Positions 49,964 to 62,578 of a stretch of 64,000 nt of DNA are shown here, piece by piece. Location of the stretch: positions 2,294,001 to 2,358,000 of the forward strand of contig NZ_LR590470.1 in NCBI RefSeq assembly GCF_901472535.1, written 5' to 3'. The stretch's first letter is position 1. Every line of letters starts with the position of its first letter. Origin of the DNA: Sphingobacterium daejeonense (lineage in GTDB: Bacteria; Bacteroidota; Bacteroidia; Sphingobacteriales; Sphingobacteriaceae). The position numbers and the translations under genes are program-made. The notes under the pieces are model-generated. The model did no database searches. It had not been told where the DNA came from and saw only the letters and a program-made list of their open reading frames with translations.

Positions 49964-52900
49964 CTATGAAATACCTGAAATAACTACATAATCATCCTGT
50001 ACGATACCATTCCAAACTTTGAAGACAATACCACTATAAGTTCCAGTACCTGTACCATCTGAAAACAATGTAGTATTACCTGCTATGTACCAACCATTAG
50101 GGATAAAATTACTTACTGATTTAACTTGCGTTGTATGGTAACCTGCGTACTGTTTGTTTGAACCACTTGTAGCATTAATACCTTCAGCATATAGGTAATA
50201 GTTAGTACCTGCATCCATCTGTCTATTGGTAACTGAACCTGAACTATTCAATTTAATCTTTGATTTAAAGGTATTAATCTTTGTTGAAGTCAATGTTTCT
50301 GTTGCAGATGTTATTGAATCCATAAAGAATAGATTTGAAGGTGTCCAACTTTCAGGTACATCATTGACATAAACTATACCTGCCGTCCCTCCTTCCCAAA
50401 CTTTATTTCCTGAAGAATCATAGAATATAATTTTGGGAATTCCACCGACCAAACCCATCTGAATTGCAACTTGTCCGTTACTGTGCCTTACCTTGAATTG
50501 TCCATCATTGGATTCATTAATGGATACCCTGCTATCATTTTCACTTGTCTTAATCTGTCTTGCAGTAAGATTGTCAGTATTTATTTTATCAGCTGTAATG
50601 GTACCAGTACGAATCTTTGCACCATCTATTTCAGTAGTTGAGGCAAATGACCAAGCATCCGTTTTAGACTTAGCATTAGTTGCATTGGTGTTAGCTGTAT
50701 TGGCTGTTGAAAGTGCTGTACTTGCATTCGAACTAGCTGTGTTAGCTGTTGAAAGTGCTGAAGATGCATTACTGTTAGCTGTATTGGCTGTGGTTACTGC
50801 ATTGGATGCATTTGTGTTTGCAGTGTTTGCAGTTGTCTTTGCACTAGTAGCATCTGTCTTAGCAGTGTTAGCATTACTGTTAGCTGTGTTAGCAGTTGAT
50901 ATTGCTGTACTTGCATTGTTGCTAGCCGTATTAACGGTTGACTGCGTTGCAGGGTCTAATGAACTGAACGTAACCTTACCTGTCAGGGACAGTTCCTTAC
51001 CGAAAATATTAATTGCGTTTGCTGTAATACTGATACCTGCCTTTATTTCCTCTTCGTCAGGTTTGTTGTAAACCTCTGACATATCAATTACAGTAGCCCA
51101 AGCTATGTAACTTTCAACAGGGGTTGATGCTGTAGGTGTAGGTGTACTCGCACTTACCTTGCGCAAGTCAAAGTGATTGACCGTACTGAAGTCACCTGTG
51201 TTTCCACACACCAATCTAAGGACATATTCTTCGTACATACCCGTACCTGCCGTAGGTGTAAGCCAAGTCGCTGACCTATTGGCACTGTCACCGTAACTGT
51301 TGTGAGCATCCATTATACGCCATCCAACAGGTAACTTAGCAACTATACGTGTAACAAACACCGCATTAGGTCTAGATGGGTTAGCCCATCTTACCAATGA
51401 CAGCCTTTTATTAGAATCCGCTATACCAGTATGAACAAACTTATATGCTATGCTGTTCTTGGTAGGTGAATCCGTTTGAGTATTCACCCTAGTCATAGTC
51501 GTACCCACTGCATTAGGATATTGGGTCATACTGTTAGCACCTAATACAAATGACGGGTCAGTATACAACATCTTACCGTTAGCATAAGCCTGTGCAGATG
51601 CTTGGTTCGCTATCGCCTGCGTCTGTGCCTTCACAGTCAAGTTTATCTCTTCAGGGGCTATCTTAAGCTCTGCATTGTTCATCCTAGTTGTCAACCCATC
51701 CGTTACGGTTTTGTCAGCTTTTGCAAGTATGGTATTATTGGTAATGGATATTTGATTGTCAGTATAGGTTTTACTTGATGCAACAGCATTGGTCTGTGCA
51801 GTATTTGCTTTGGTTGTAGCGTCTGTCGATGCTGAAGCAATTGCTGAAGTCCTAGCATTATTAGCCTTGGTTGTGGCATCATTGGATGCTGTATTGATAG
51901 CATCTGTCTTAGCATTGTTCACCTGTGAGGTTACCTCGGTCTTAGTAGCCCTAAGGTTTATTTCAGTCAATGATTGTGTTATATCCGTTTCAGCATTGGT
52001 AACACGTGTGGTTAATGCTGTTACTTTATTTTCCACATCTTCAGGTGATGGTTTCCAGTCTGTTGCTTTGTTACCATATTCATATTGAAGTCTCCACCAA
52101 GTGAAGTCTACGTTATCCGATATGGTTATTGGGTTTACTTGGAATTGAACCGAACCAACACCATTACCTTCTATACCTTCAAATACAATACGCTTACCTT
52201 CGTTCGGTGCCAAAATAGTTGATTTAGAACCTTGGTTGGATGCTATGACTATATTCTTTGTTCCATTGTTTTTGAACCAACCTGAAGCTGTAACTGTTTC
52301 ACCAGTCTTTGGAATTCCAATTGCTGTGAGAACTCTTACTGTACTGTTACCACCTGAAGATATAACCCTGTTTGCATCTGTTGCACCCCATTCAGGTACT
52401 GATACTGTGTTATTAGTTTTAGTTACCGATGCACCACTATATCCACCAAAGTAGTGAGCACCACTGTTACTGTTAAGCAATAGGTTACGTCCACCAACTT
52501 GAATATTTGCTACAGCATCTGAAGCTATCTGTTGTGTTTCCGCTCTAACTGTAGACTTGATTGCATCAGGTGTAATTTTAGTTTCAGCTGAAGTCATTCT
52601 TGCTGTTAACCCATCAGTGACTGTCTTATCCGATTTCAGGGTAATGGCGTTATTGACAACTGTAATCTGTGAATCAGTGTAAGTCTTGGATTCACTAACA
52701 GCTGTAGTCTTAGCGGAATTTGCTTTGTTCTGTGAACCAATTGTATTCTCACTTTCTGTCCACGATGTCCAAGATGTTGAACTACCATACCTTTGGAAAA
52801 CCCTATTGTCTACTGTAGCTGTCTGAACAACTGTACCACCACTTGAATCATTCCAAGGTAGTGTAGTTTCTAACTGACAATAAGTACCTGCAACGCCTGT

Positions 52901-55900
52901 GATACCAATAGCTGACATAAACTTAAATTCCTTAACGGTCTTTTTAGGGTAATTGGCAAAGTACCAAGCAGGTGTTTGGTTGTCGCTTCTTGTGTCCTTG
53001 AATTCAGTTACTTCATTTATGGCTTCATTCTTAGCGGTATTGACCTGTGCTGTTACCTCGGACTTTGTTGCTCTAAGGTTGATTGCAGTGGTGTTCTGTG
53101 TAATCTGTGTATTGTGATTGGTAACAGTTGTAGTCAATCCTGACAATTCGCTGTCAATATCTTCAGGTGCTTGTGTCCATCCTGTAACCTTATTACCCAA
53201 TTCCAGTTTTGGTTCCCTTGACTTAAAAATTGAACCACCATTAAATGCACTATAGTATCCAGTGTTATATGTTATGGTACATTTAGGTGCAGGTGCTGTA
53301 AATGTAAATGGTATAGTTTCTCGGATAATAACAGAATGGTAAGTATTATCTGCATTCCTGAACGTAATCCATAACCTATTAGGTGTAATCACTGTACCTT
53401 CTTTCATGCTAAAAGTATATTCACTGCCAGTACTTAGGTCAAACACATTTTTAGCTCTACCCATTGATGTATCGGTACCTTGACCAATACTTGCTTGATT
53501 CCAAGAACCATTTTCAAAACCCCCATAGATTAGGTTACGTCCACCTATTACAACATTCGCATTGTCGGTGTCTTCAGGAGCAGGTAACCATTCCAAGTTT
53601 GGCTTGGTTATATTACCTTCGTATAGGCAAGCCCAATCAACAGATGATGTACCTGCTGAACCTTGCGGATAGTGATAGAAGTATATACCCCCACCTATAT
53701 TAGGTCTTGAATCCCTTGTAAATACAATTGTCTTGATGACATCTGTTTCATTAGAAATGAAATCCTGTTTAATTCCTTGACTACCATCAACCCAAACACC
53801 CAATGTACCTGCACCACTGTTACTACCTTTTACTACCAAGGTATAGACCTTATTAGGTGGTAACAAACGATAAGATGGAGCAACCTGATAATTACCTATC
53901 TGATATATATTATCAGTCGATAATTTTTTGAATGGGGTATTAGATTTCAACAAGATATTCCTATTGGATAAGGTCATATTGTTCACAGCATTGTTGACCG
54001 TTGTGTTAACTTCAGTTTGGCTTACCTTACTAGCAATTAAACCTGCCTGTTGAATTAGTGTACTTTCAGTGGTTGATATCCTTGTCTCAACTTCATAAGG
54101 ATTAGGTGAATAATCAGTTGCTTTATTTCCTTTCTCAACTTTAATATTCTTTATCTCAAACCAAAAAGTCTGACCAACTGACAAAGCCAACAAGATACTA
54201 GCTACATCATTTGTAAAGTTCGGTTTGAAGGTTGTACTTACTCTAATATAGGTAGTAGAGTTGATTCCAGTTAAATCCAATCTGCTAAGTTCAGAATGTA
54301 ATTGTTGGTTGTTCTGACCTGATTCATTCCTCATTAAAAATACATAGTTCAGATATCCGATATTACCTCGGATGTCAAATGACAATGTATAGTCCTGACC
54401 TGTTTCTACTGAAAAGGTATGGCTTGCACTGTTACGCTGATAACCGAATGCACCTGCATCTGTTGAGGTCTTATTATATCTTACACTATATCCAACTGAC
54501 TGTGCTGTAGATGCCATTGTACCTAAACTTGTACCCCACATTTGCGGTGATTTCAGATATGAATCATAGAATATATTTGTGGCTCCAACCTGCAAATTAC
54601 CTACAGCATTATTCACAATTGTTTCAGTCGAATCCTTTACCGTATTGATTATGGCAGTAGGAGTAATCTTTGATTCAGCTGTGTTCATACGTGAATTCAA
54701 TCCATCAGTTACGGTCTTGTCGGCTTTCAAAGTGATAGCATTATTTGCTATTGTTATCTGTGCATCTGTGTATGTTTTTGCAGAAGATACAGCATTGGTC
54801 TGTGCTGAATCAGCTTTGGATTGTGAACCTACTGTAGATTCAGATTCTATCCAAGATGACCAAGCAGTAGTAGTACCTGCACGTGTGAAAATTCTACTAC
54901 CTACTTTCAGTTCCTGTTGAATAGCACCACCTGAAGTATCAGTCCAAGGTACAAAGGTTGTTAGCTGACCATAAACATAGCCTGCAACAGTTACACCCAA
55001 TACAGCAAGTGATTTAAACTCCCTTAATGTTTTGGATTTATGGTTGGTGAAGTACCAAGCAGGGTTTTGGTTTGTATCCCTTGTATCCTTGATTTCGGTT
55101 ACTTCTTTTACAGCATTGGCTTCTGCTGTATTGGCATAGCCCTGTGCAGTTGTATTGGCACTAGACAAAGCTGTACCTACCTGATTGGTTACCTCGGTCT
55201 TAGTAGCCCTTAATGCAATTTGGTCTGACTGTTGGGTTATGGATGTTTCTGTACTTGTTACCCTGTTTTTAAGAGAAGTAAATTCATTATCCACATCAGC
55301 AGGGTTTGGTGACCAAGCTGTCGCTTTGTTACCTTTTTCAACTTTGATATCCTTGAATTGATAAACAGCCCAATTGAATTTACTGAAGTCCACAAAGTGA
55401 TATAATGCTGAATAATTGGTAACATTAACCGTATGGGAAAAATACACCCATTGGTTGTTGTTAGGTACATTTATTGTCTTGGTGATGTAGATGTCACATA
55501 TGTCAATTTCAAAAATTAATGGTAAAGATTGTGTACCTCTTACCCATCCCGATAATGTCCATTCACCGTTACCAGTAACGACATTTCCCAAGCGCATACT
55601 ACCAGTTGCACTTGCAGTAGCTGTATAGCTAAATCCGTTCGGACAGTTTGAATCATTCCTGTTACCTATAATACCTGAAGTCAAAACACTGATTGGTGTA
55701 ATGGATGGTAAATTGGAATAGGTATTGGTTCCACCGATTATTATCCCATCTACTGCATCTTTGGCTATTTGTTCAGTTGAATCCTTGACAGTGGAAATAA
55801 TAGCTGAAGGCGTAATCTTGCTTTCAGCTGTAGTAACTCTGTTGGTCAATGCATCTGTAATTGTTTTATCCGCTTTAAGTGAAATAGCATTATTGGTAAC

Positions 55901-58900
55901 TGTTATTGAATTGTCGGTGTAGGTCTTACTACTAGCTAGTGCATTATTAGCTTTAGTTGTGGCATCCGTTGAAGCTGAATTTATTGCTTCACTTTTAGCG
56001 GTTGATACCTGACTAGTAACTTCTGTCTTGGTAGCTCTCAATGCTATTGCATCTGCATTCTGTGTTATTGTGGTTTCTGCTGTACTTACCCGATTTTTCA
56101 ATCCTGACAATTCAACATCAATATCTTCAGGTGCAGGTGTCCAGTCAGTTGCTTTAGTACCCACTTCTAATTTTAGGTTGCGGATATAGATTTTTACCAA
56201 ATTACTATTGGCACCTTCACCATAGAATTCGATTTTACCTGCACCTGTATTTGATGTATTGGTTAAATTAATTGGTGCTTCGTACCTAGCCCATTCACTA
56301 GTAACGGATGGGATAACACTTGAATAGATATATTTAGCATTTCCGTTACTACTGTATACCCTAACAGCACCACTAGTTGCGCCATTAATAAGGTCAACCT
56401 TTGCATCAAATGAAATCATGATTGGTTTACCCAATAGACCTGCAAACAAATCATTTAAATTCGTTCGGTATACACCATATGCTGAATTTGAAGACATACC
56501 AGTAGTAGCCCATTCAACAGCTGAATTGGTGATGTAGTTACGACCACCGATATTGATATTACCTACAGCATTATTAACTGAAACATCAACATGCGATTGT
56601 GTGACCTTAGTCGCAATTAGGTTTGCCTGTTGAGTTATGGTTGATTCTGCTGAAGATACACGACCAGTTAAACCACCAACTGTATTGTTTAAACTGTCAA
56701 ATGCAGTCTGTGATACTTTACTTTGTATTTGGTTTGCCTGTTGGCTTATGGTACTTTCAGCAGTACCTACTCTTTGGTTCAAAGCATTGTAATCAGATTG
56801 ACTAACTTTACTGTTGATAGATGTCTCCAAGACTTCAAATTTGGTTGTGGTTGATGTCCTGAAAACTTCCAAGGTATCATTGATATCTTCAGGGGCAGGT
56901 GTCCAGTCCAATGCAGGTTTATTTACTTCACCCTCATAGAGTGTAGCCCATTCAACCTTAGAAGTACCTGTTGAATTTTGTGGATAATGGTAAAAAGATA
57001 TTGCCGTTCTTGTTGGGGTATTGGTAACAGTAAAAGTTATATATTTTATAACATCATTTTCATTGTTGATTATATCCCTCTTAATTTCCTGTTGTCCATT
57101 TACCCAAACACCCAAACGACCTGCACCACTACTCGAACCTTTAACAACTAAAGTATATTTTTTCCCTATCTCTAATGGTCTTTTGCTTGGAACTATAGTA
57201 TATGAACCCATAAGGTACATAGCTTCATTTTCCAACTTTTGGATAACAACATTTGAATTGCTCAATAGGTTACGGTTACCAACCTGAATAGCCTTAAAAG
57301 CATCCAAGGAAAATTGATTTGCACTTGCGATTGCATTGGCTTGGGCTTGGTTTGCTTTATTTTGTGCGTCAATAGCTGAAGCATCAATTGCCTGTTGTTT
57401 TGCGCTATTAGCTTTTGCAGTGGCATCTGCTTTTGCTTCTGCTAATTTTGCTTCTGCATCTGCTATTGCTCTTTGTTCTTCAGCTGTAACAATCCCATCC
57501 GAATATGCTTTTATAATAGTTTCCTTTAAATTATCTTGGGCTTGTGCATAAGCCTTCATTGAAGTGTCCAAATCAGTAGATGCTTTAGCTCGGATACTTT
57601 CAATTGCTTCACTTAAGCGAGTTGAAAGTGTACCTAAGGCAGTTCTATAGTTACCAAAATTGGTATTGACTGCATTCTTTTCAGCTACTGTTGTTTTTCC
57701 ATCCGATATAGCTGTATTAATACTATTGATTAAGGTCGTGTGATTATTATTATATGCTGTCTTAGCTGTAGCTAAATTAGTTTTTGCAGTTCCAACAAGA
57801 CTAGTATTTGCATAAACAATACTGTATTGATTGTCCAATTGGAGCTTTTCAACATTGATTTCATTTATATATTTTTCAATACTAATAGCTTCTGCTTTTT
57901 CGATTATTCCATCTTGGAATGTTGTGTTAATTGTTGATTCCAAGTCACTAAGAACGTCACCCAATTCATCAATCTGTTCATCCGTATATGCCTTTGCATT
58001 CGCTGTTGATGTCGTAATTGCTTCTTGTGCTTTACTGTTTGCATGATTTTTTGCCCTCGGTCAATTTAGCATTCGCATCCGCAATTGCACGTGCTTCTTC
58101 ATCAGATACAACACCGTCTGCATAGGCTTTAACAAGGATTTCTTTTGCGTTATCCTGTGCATCCGAATAAGACTTCATGCTTGCATTTAGGTCAGATATC
58201 CCTTTATTTCTAATAGCTTCCAAAGCTTCATTTACACGTGTTGAATAGGTAGCATTCTTGGTCTTGAAATCTGCAAATGCATTGTCAACAGCGGTCTTTT
58301 CAGCTGTTGTTGTTTTTCCATCTTGGATTGCAGTATTTATAGCAGATACCAATGAAGTATATGAAGTATTTAAAGCTGTTTTGGCAGTATTAAGATTGGT
58401 TTTAGCCGTTCCTGTCAAGTTGGTGTTAGCGTAAACAATAGTGAATTGGTTGTCAATATCAGCTTTTTCACGTCCAAGGACATTCAGGTATTTTTCGATT
58501 GAAATTGCTTCAGCTTCTTGTATAATCCCATCCTGAAAAGCACCTTCGATTTCAGTCTCCAAGTCATTAACTGACTGTCTAAGCTCTGCAATTTCAGTGT
58601 CTGCGTATGTTTTAGCATCATTGTAGAATGCTTGATTCTGTGCATCTGTATAGACTTTAGCTGTATTGATAGCATTGTTTTTAGCCGTGTCAATAGCAGT
58701 GTTTGCTTCAGCTTTTGTAAAGACATTAGAACCGTTCTGAACGATTAATTTACCTTTAATGTATGCTGAATTGGCATATAGACCATAACCCGATAATGCA
58801 CCCAAGTCAGGGTCAACAATACCATCCAATTTTCCTAAACGTACCTTTGTTTTATTGGTTAATGAAGCATTGGTAACACCATCTATAACATCTATGAAAG

Positions 58901-59908
58901 GTGCACCGTTATCCGATGCAGTTAAATATACTGCACCTTGACGGTTAAGGTCGGCACTATTACCTATACGTACTAAATCATCCTTGGATTCAGGAAAACT
59001 AGCACCTTCGATAACTTGCAAAGTGAAATGTTTATCAGCATAATTAGTTGCAATAACTTTAGCTGTATAGTATTTCATTGATTTGCCGTTGAACCTTTGG
59101 CATCGTACAATGTCATTCACTACAAAAGGAATCCAAATTGTATCTTCATCTGTATCTATTGTACATCTGTAGTCATTACCTACCTTAGTTGCAGTTTCTA
59201 ATTTAATGGCATCCGATACCCAAAGTGAACCGTTGGTAGCTCTAATTTGCGATACAATTAATTCATAAACCGTAAAGTCTTTTCTGACTGTTAAACGGTC
59301 TAATTCCATTAAATAATTACCGTTGGCATCTTTGGCTAAACGATATCCAGTACCTGCAAAACCGCTCACAAAAGTAGCAGATGATTGTTCACCAATCCTA
59401 GCAACATTTGCCCCGAACTTCATCAGTCATAACTTGACTAGTTGCATCCAAAATATCTGTGTTTACACGTGAATAAGCATTCAATACATCCGTATTAACC
59501 TGCAAGTCTGCATTCAATATTTGAGTATCAATTTGCGTTTGAGCAACCAAAGTGTCAGTATTGATGTTGAATGTATTGGATATATAATTACTCTTTGCAA
59601 TGTTGGTATTGACTTCATTGGTTGCATTTACTTCAACAGTATTGACCATAGAGGATGCAGATAACACATTGGTATCAATGTTATTTACAACAGTTAAATT
59701 CTGAAAAATTGGTGATGCAGAAGTCGATAAATCTTGGTCAATTAAATCAAGAAAAGTCTTATTGTTATGCTCATGAAGCATATCTGCATTGTTATTTATA
59801 ACTTCTTTTTAATTCGTTTGCATCTGTATTAGTCCATTTACCAGTTATGTGATTGTTGCTCTCATTAAACTTGGTTTTGTCCTGATATTGTACTTTCTTT
59901 TTTGCCAT
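49964..59908 (-). CDS. Giant modular phage tail-fibre protein, about 3,313 residues, three frameshifts
   Basis: Start MAKKKVQYQDKTKF at 59908. Three single extra bases (near 59785, 59405, 58045) split the frame; dropping them joins ELK to EVINNNADM, MTDE to FGANVARIG, and LTEAKNH to ANSKAQEA. N-terminal trimer-like segment, then two tandem copies of a ~150-residue helical unit (58560-58050, 57950-57430). Seven modules beginning with GGRN/GNRN-like sequence (near 57275, 56540, 55725, 54575, 53960, 53540, 52490) each hold a carbohydrate-binding-like beta domain and RVTTAETxITQ-type coiled coils. Two W..NYPKK-type knob units (about 55080, 53010) and an Ala/Asn/Thr heptad region (50670-50940) follow, ending near the C-terminal receptor-type domain. 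It should bind the host surface. Confidence 0.85.
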
Positions 59909-59931
59909 TATATTTATGGATTTTATTAGAT

Positions 59932-59943
59932 AGTAAGTGTGAA
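59932..59943 (-). promoter_or_regulatory. Conserved CACACTTACT element C
   Basis: TTCACACTTACT on the minus strand, 23 nt before the giant fibre start and after hairpin C. Confidence 0.7.
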
Positions 59944-59954
59944 GGGCATAAAAA

Positions 59955-59975
59955 AAGCCCCCATGTTGGGGGCTT
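59955..59975 (-). terminator. Hairpin terminator C
   Basis: AAGCCCCCAACATGGGGGCTT on the minus strand with a following run of T; shared exactly with sites B and D over 19 bases. Confidence 0.88.
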
Positions 59976-59999
59976 CTATGCTCTGGATGTTTGGTATGG

Positions 60000-60107
60000 T
60001 TATAAAAAGAAATCCAAGTTATAATCAAATCCTTCACTTACTATTTCAGCAGGAACTAAGAATAATTCCAATTTTAGGTTTGCATTGGATGTAAATTCTA
60101 AATTCAT
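60000..60107 (-). CDS. 35-residue protein translationally coupled to the preceding gene
   Basis: MNLEFTSNANLKLELFLVPA to a TAA at 60000-60002. Its ATG lies one base after the TAG of the upstream gene (TAGGATG), and a terminator follows, so it is the last gene of its transcript. Function unknown; it may be a small structural or chaperone-like peptide. Confidence 0.5.
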   Translation of the reverse strand: MNLEFTSNANLKLELFLVPAEIVSEGFDYNLDFFL

Positions 60108-60108
60108 C

Positions 60109-61217
60109 CTATTTCTTGTTTTTTGTGTATTTCTTTTTTAATACATCAATGTTGTTGGTGTCTAAAACGATTGGGTATAGCTCACCACTATTCAATTCAG
60201 TATATACATTTCTACTATTAATTATACTACTGAATGCATCATATTCTTCATCTGATAATACCTGACTAGTTATAATATAACGATTAGCAATTGAGGTATT
60301 GACCACCTTCTGAAAAGGTTGATAAACCCCATTTATACGATTTAAATATCCATTGGTATTAATTACATTCTTGGTTGATGATTTGGTTTCCCTTGGTGAG
60401 ATGAACGTATTGGAAGTCATACCCCCAAACTCGTTTATCCAGTTAATATTACATAGTGTCTGATTGCAATTGTAGACCATTAAATTATATGTTCTATCCT
60501 CGGACATCTGTACACCATCATTGTCAGCTATATAAACTGTAATGGTTTTTAGATTCTGTAAATCAAAACCAATTTGCTCTGACAAACTCCTAGGTGATAA
60601 ATTAAGTCTATGTAATTTTTTGTTTTGTGGATTGGTAAAATCCATCATATGAGTTTGCTCTGTACCGTTTTTATAGGTCAAGAAAAAAGTAATATTACCA
60701 ACGTCACTAGTATTGTCAGCCAAAAAATATAGATGTTCTTTTTGTACGTAATGAAGAAATGAAAACGTTGGTCTATCCGATAAAAATTTATGTTCATAAC
60801 CTTTTTGCAGGAAATAAGAGTTCATGAGATTATTGAACAAATCAAAATTATTAAGCTTACCATTGAATGCATGATTGATACCAGTGGTTAATTTTGGTTC
60901 GGTGATATTCCCTGCATTGTCCAATACCTGTTATCTCGAGGTAGTACGATATTACACCATCCAAATTAACCAAAACATTATCTGAATTGTCGATTGGTGT
61001 TGATGTTTGAGCATCAATAATGGCTTGGATATCAATGAAGCTTTTATTTGAAGATGGGGGTAAAATAGATTGTTGTCTTTATCAAAATCTCATTGGTAAC
61101 TGCTTTTTTAACCAATACATTGTAGTATAGTGTATTGTTGTTGTCACAGCTGAATTCCCAAATCATTGGATTTTGAGAAGGTGAAAATAAATATGGTTGT
61201 CTTGTTATTGTAATCAT
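60109..61217 (-). CDS. Phage structural protein, frameshifted
   Basis: Start MITITRQPYLFSPSQNPMIW at 61217. Frame changes near 61075 and 60935 are bridged: NNLFYPPSSNKSFIDIQAII and VNLDGVISYYLEIT connect to DNAGNITEPKLTTG. About 368 residues, C terminus KKKYTKNKK. Similar in amino acid style to tail-associated proteins; function unknown. Starts 14 bp after the preceding stop. Confidence 0.6.
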
Positions 61218-61231
61218 GCTTTTTTAAAGGT

Positions 61232-61819
61232 CTAGGTTTGAAAAAATATTGGATATGTAATATTAATTGCTTGGTTGGTGGCATCATTTAATAGCTTTGG
61301 AATCTCTTTTTTGAATATGTTCTTTGGCTCTGCACCATTTAGGAATCTGTCTTTTGCCATTGCATATGCCATTTGTTCTATGGCTTTTTCGTCACCACTA
61401 AAGACTTCATCCTTACCTGCATCACTGCCTAGGTTGTAGCTTGTGTTACGAACTTTCAGGTTTTTTAAATTAATCCAATCTATAAATTCCTGTACAGGTG
61501 GCATTTTGTCTGTGTACTTGTAAGGGCTAAATGGGGCTCTAATAGCGTTAACTGAACCCTGCACACCTTCATCTAGGAAGTTGATATACTTTTCGCCAAT
61601 TATATTTATTTCGTTTGGATTAACTATCTGAAGCTCGATATTGGCAATTGAACCAGTGGCAATTAAATCTTGGTCAGTTATGTTTTGTACAACTCGGTCA
61701 ACAAAGTCAGCACATACACCTTCAAGACCTTTTTCAGGGTCTTTGAATTCAGTTCGGTCAGTACCTAAATTGTCTAACCAATCCAAACTTTGCTGTCTTG
61801 CATTGCTTTGTTTTGCCAT
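61232..61819 (-). CDS. Phage tail-completion/HK97 gp10-like protein (tentative)
   Basis: 195 residues, intact. MAKQSNARQQSLDWLDNLG; an SIANIELQIVNPNEI beta segment and INFLDEGVQGS are in the style of gp10-type head-tail connectors, which have a conserved E/D-x-G-x-x loop. It would couple head and tail. Not confirmed by search. Its start follows element D by 15 nt. Confidence 0.5.
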   Translation of the reverse strand: MAKQSNARQQSLDWLDNLGTDRTEFKDPEKGLEGVCADFVDRVVQNITDQDLIATGSIANIELQIVNPNEINIIGEKYINFLDEGVQGSVNAIRAPFSPYKYTDKMPPVQEFIDWINLKNLKVRNTSYNLGSDAGKDEVFSGDEKAIEQMAYAMAKDRFLNGAEPKNIFKKEIPKLLNDATNQAINITYPIFFQT

Positions 61820-61834
61820 TTAATATTTTTAATT

Positions 61835-61846
61835 AGTAAGTGTTAA
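61835..61846 (-). promoter_or_regulatory. Conserved CACACTTACT element D (variant)
   Basis: TTAACACTTACT on the minus strand, one base different from the other copies, 15 nt before the gp10-like start. Confidence 0.6.
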
Positions 61847-61855
61847 TCACTAAAA

Positions 61856-61876
61856 AAGCCCCCATGTTGGGGGCTT
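61856..61876 (-). terminator. Hairpin terminator D
   Basis: AAGCCCCCAACATGGGGGCTT on the minus strand followed by T-run; same as C. Confidence 0.88.
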
Positions 61877-61881
61877 CTATA

Positions 61882-62560
61882 TTAAATGTTGTTTTTATTA
61901 ATCTGAATTGAATTAAGTTCAGCTTCATCAATCATCATGCTTGCAATACTTAGTACCTCAATTATACTGCGATTCATTAATTGAAAATATGGTGTTAATG
62001 TATAATCTGAAACATCTTTGACCATCTTCAGAAATCCATAATTGGAATTGAATTCTATCTTTTGTTCTTGAAGAATTGAAGCGAGAATATTTTCTTGATT
62101 TTCTCCTTCACTGTCCGTTTGAGTAAAGATTTTGCCGAATAATTGATAAATTTCACTAATTCTCGCTGAAGCAAAAAAAAAGCATACAATACATCCGTTG
62201 TCGGTAATTGGTTAACTTTTTCTTCTTTAATGCCTGTCATCATGCTAATAATATAGCTCATTGAATCTTCATCATTTTTTAACTTCTCGTATGAAATGAA
62301 TTCATCCGTTGTTAGGTCTTCTAATTGTTTGAAGCTCCAATTGAAGTTTGATTTACTGAAATCAGGTTTTTGTGATAAAAAGCTAATGTCTTCTGTTAAC
62401 GTTTGAAAGTTTTTTGCTTCATTTCTTTAACCTCATTAATAGATAAGTCATTGAGAACTGCAACCATTTCAATCAGTTTTTGAAAATCATCATCTGTTTT
62501 AATTTTATTTAGTTCTACGTATTTTTGGAATGGTAATGTCTCCCAACTGTTTATTTTCAT
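61882..62560 (-). CDS. Phage protein, possible tail-assembly chaperone, two frameshifts
   Basis: Start MKINSWETLPFQKYVELNKI at 62560. Bridging the break near 62415 and the nine-A run at 62168-62176 gives about 225 residues: EDLTTDEFISYEKLKND, TTDVLYAFF, then ASARISEIYQLFGKIF to MIDEAELNSIQI. The layout (helix-rich, between terminase and tail genes) resembles tail-assembly chaperones. Family not confirmed. Confidence 0.5.
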
Positions 62561-62578
62561 TTTTATATATTTTATATT

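Noticed and set aside
50493-57551. Long hydrophobic open frames antisense to the giant fibre gene (for example 50493-51071)
   Set aside because: They mirror the Ala/Thr-rich heptads of the sense strand and lack start signals or family features.
59976-60037. An extended start for the giant fibre, reading through the hairpin upstream
   Set aside because: The upstream codons translate the terminator and element C, while MAKKK at 59908 follows the usual spacing.
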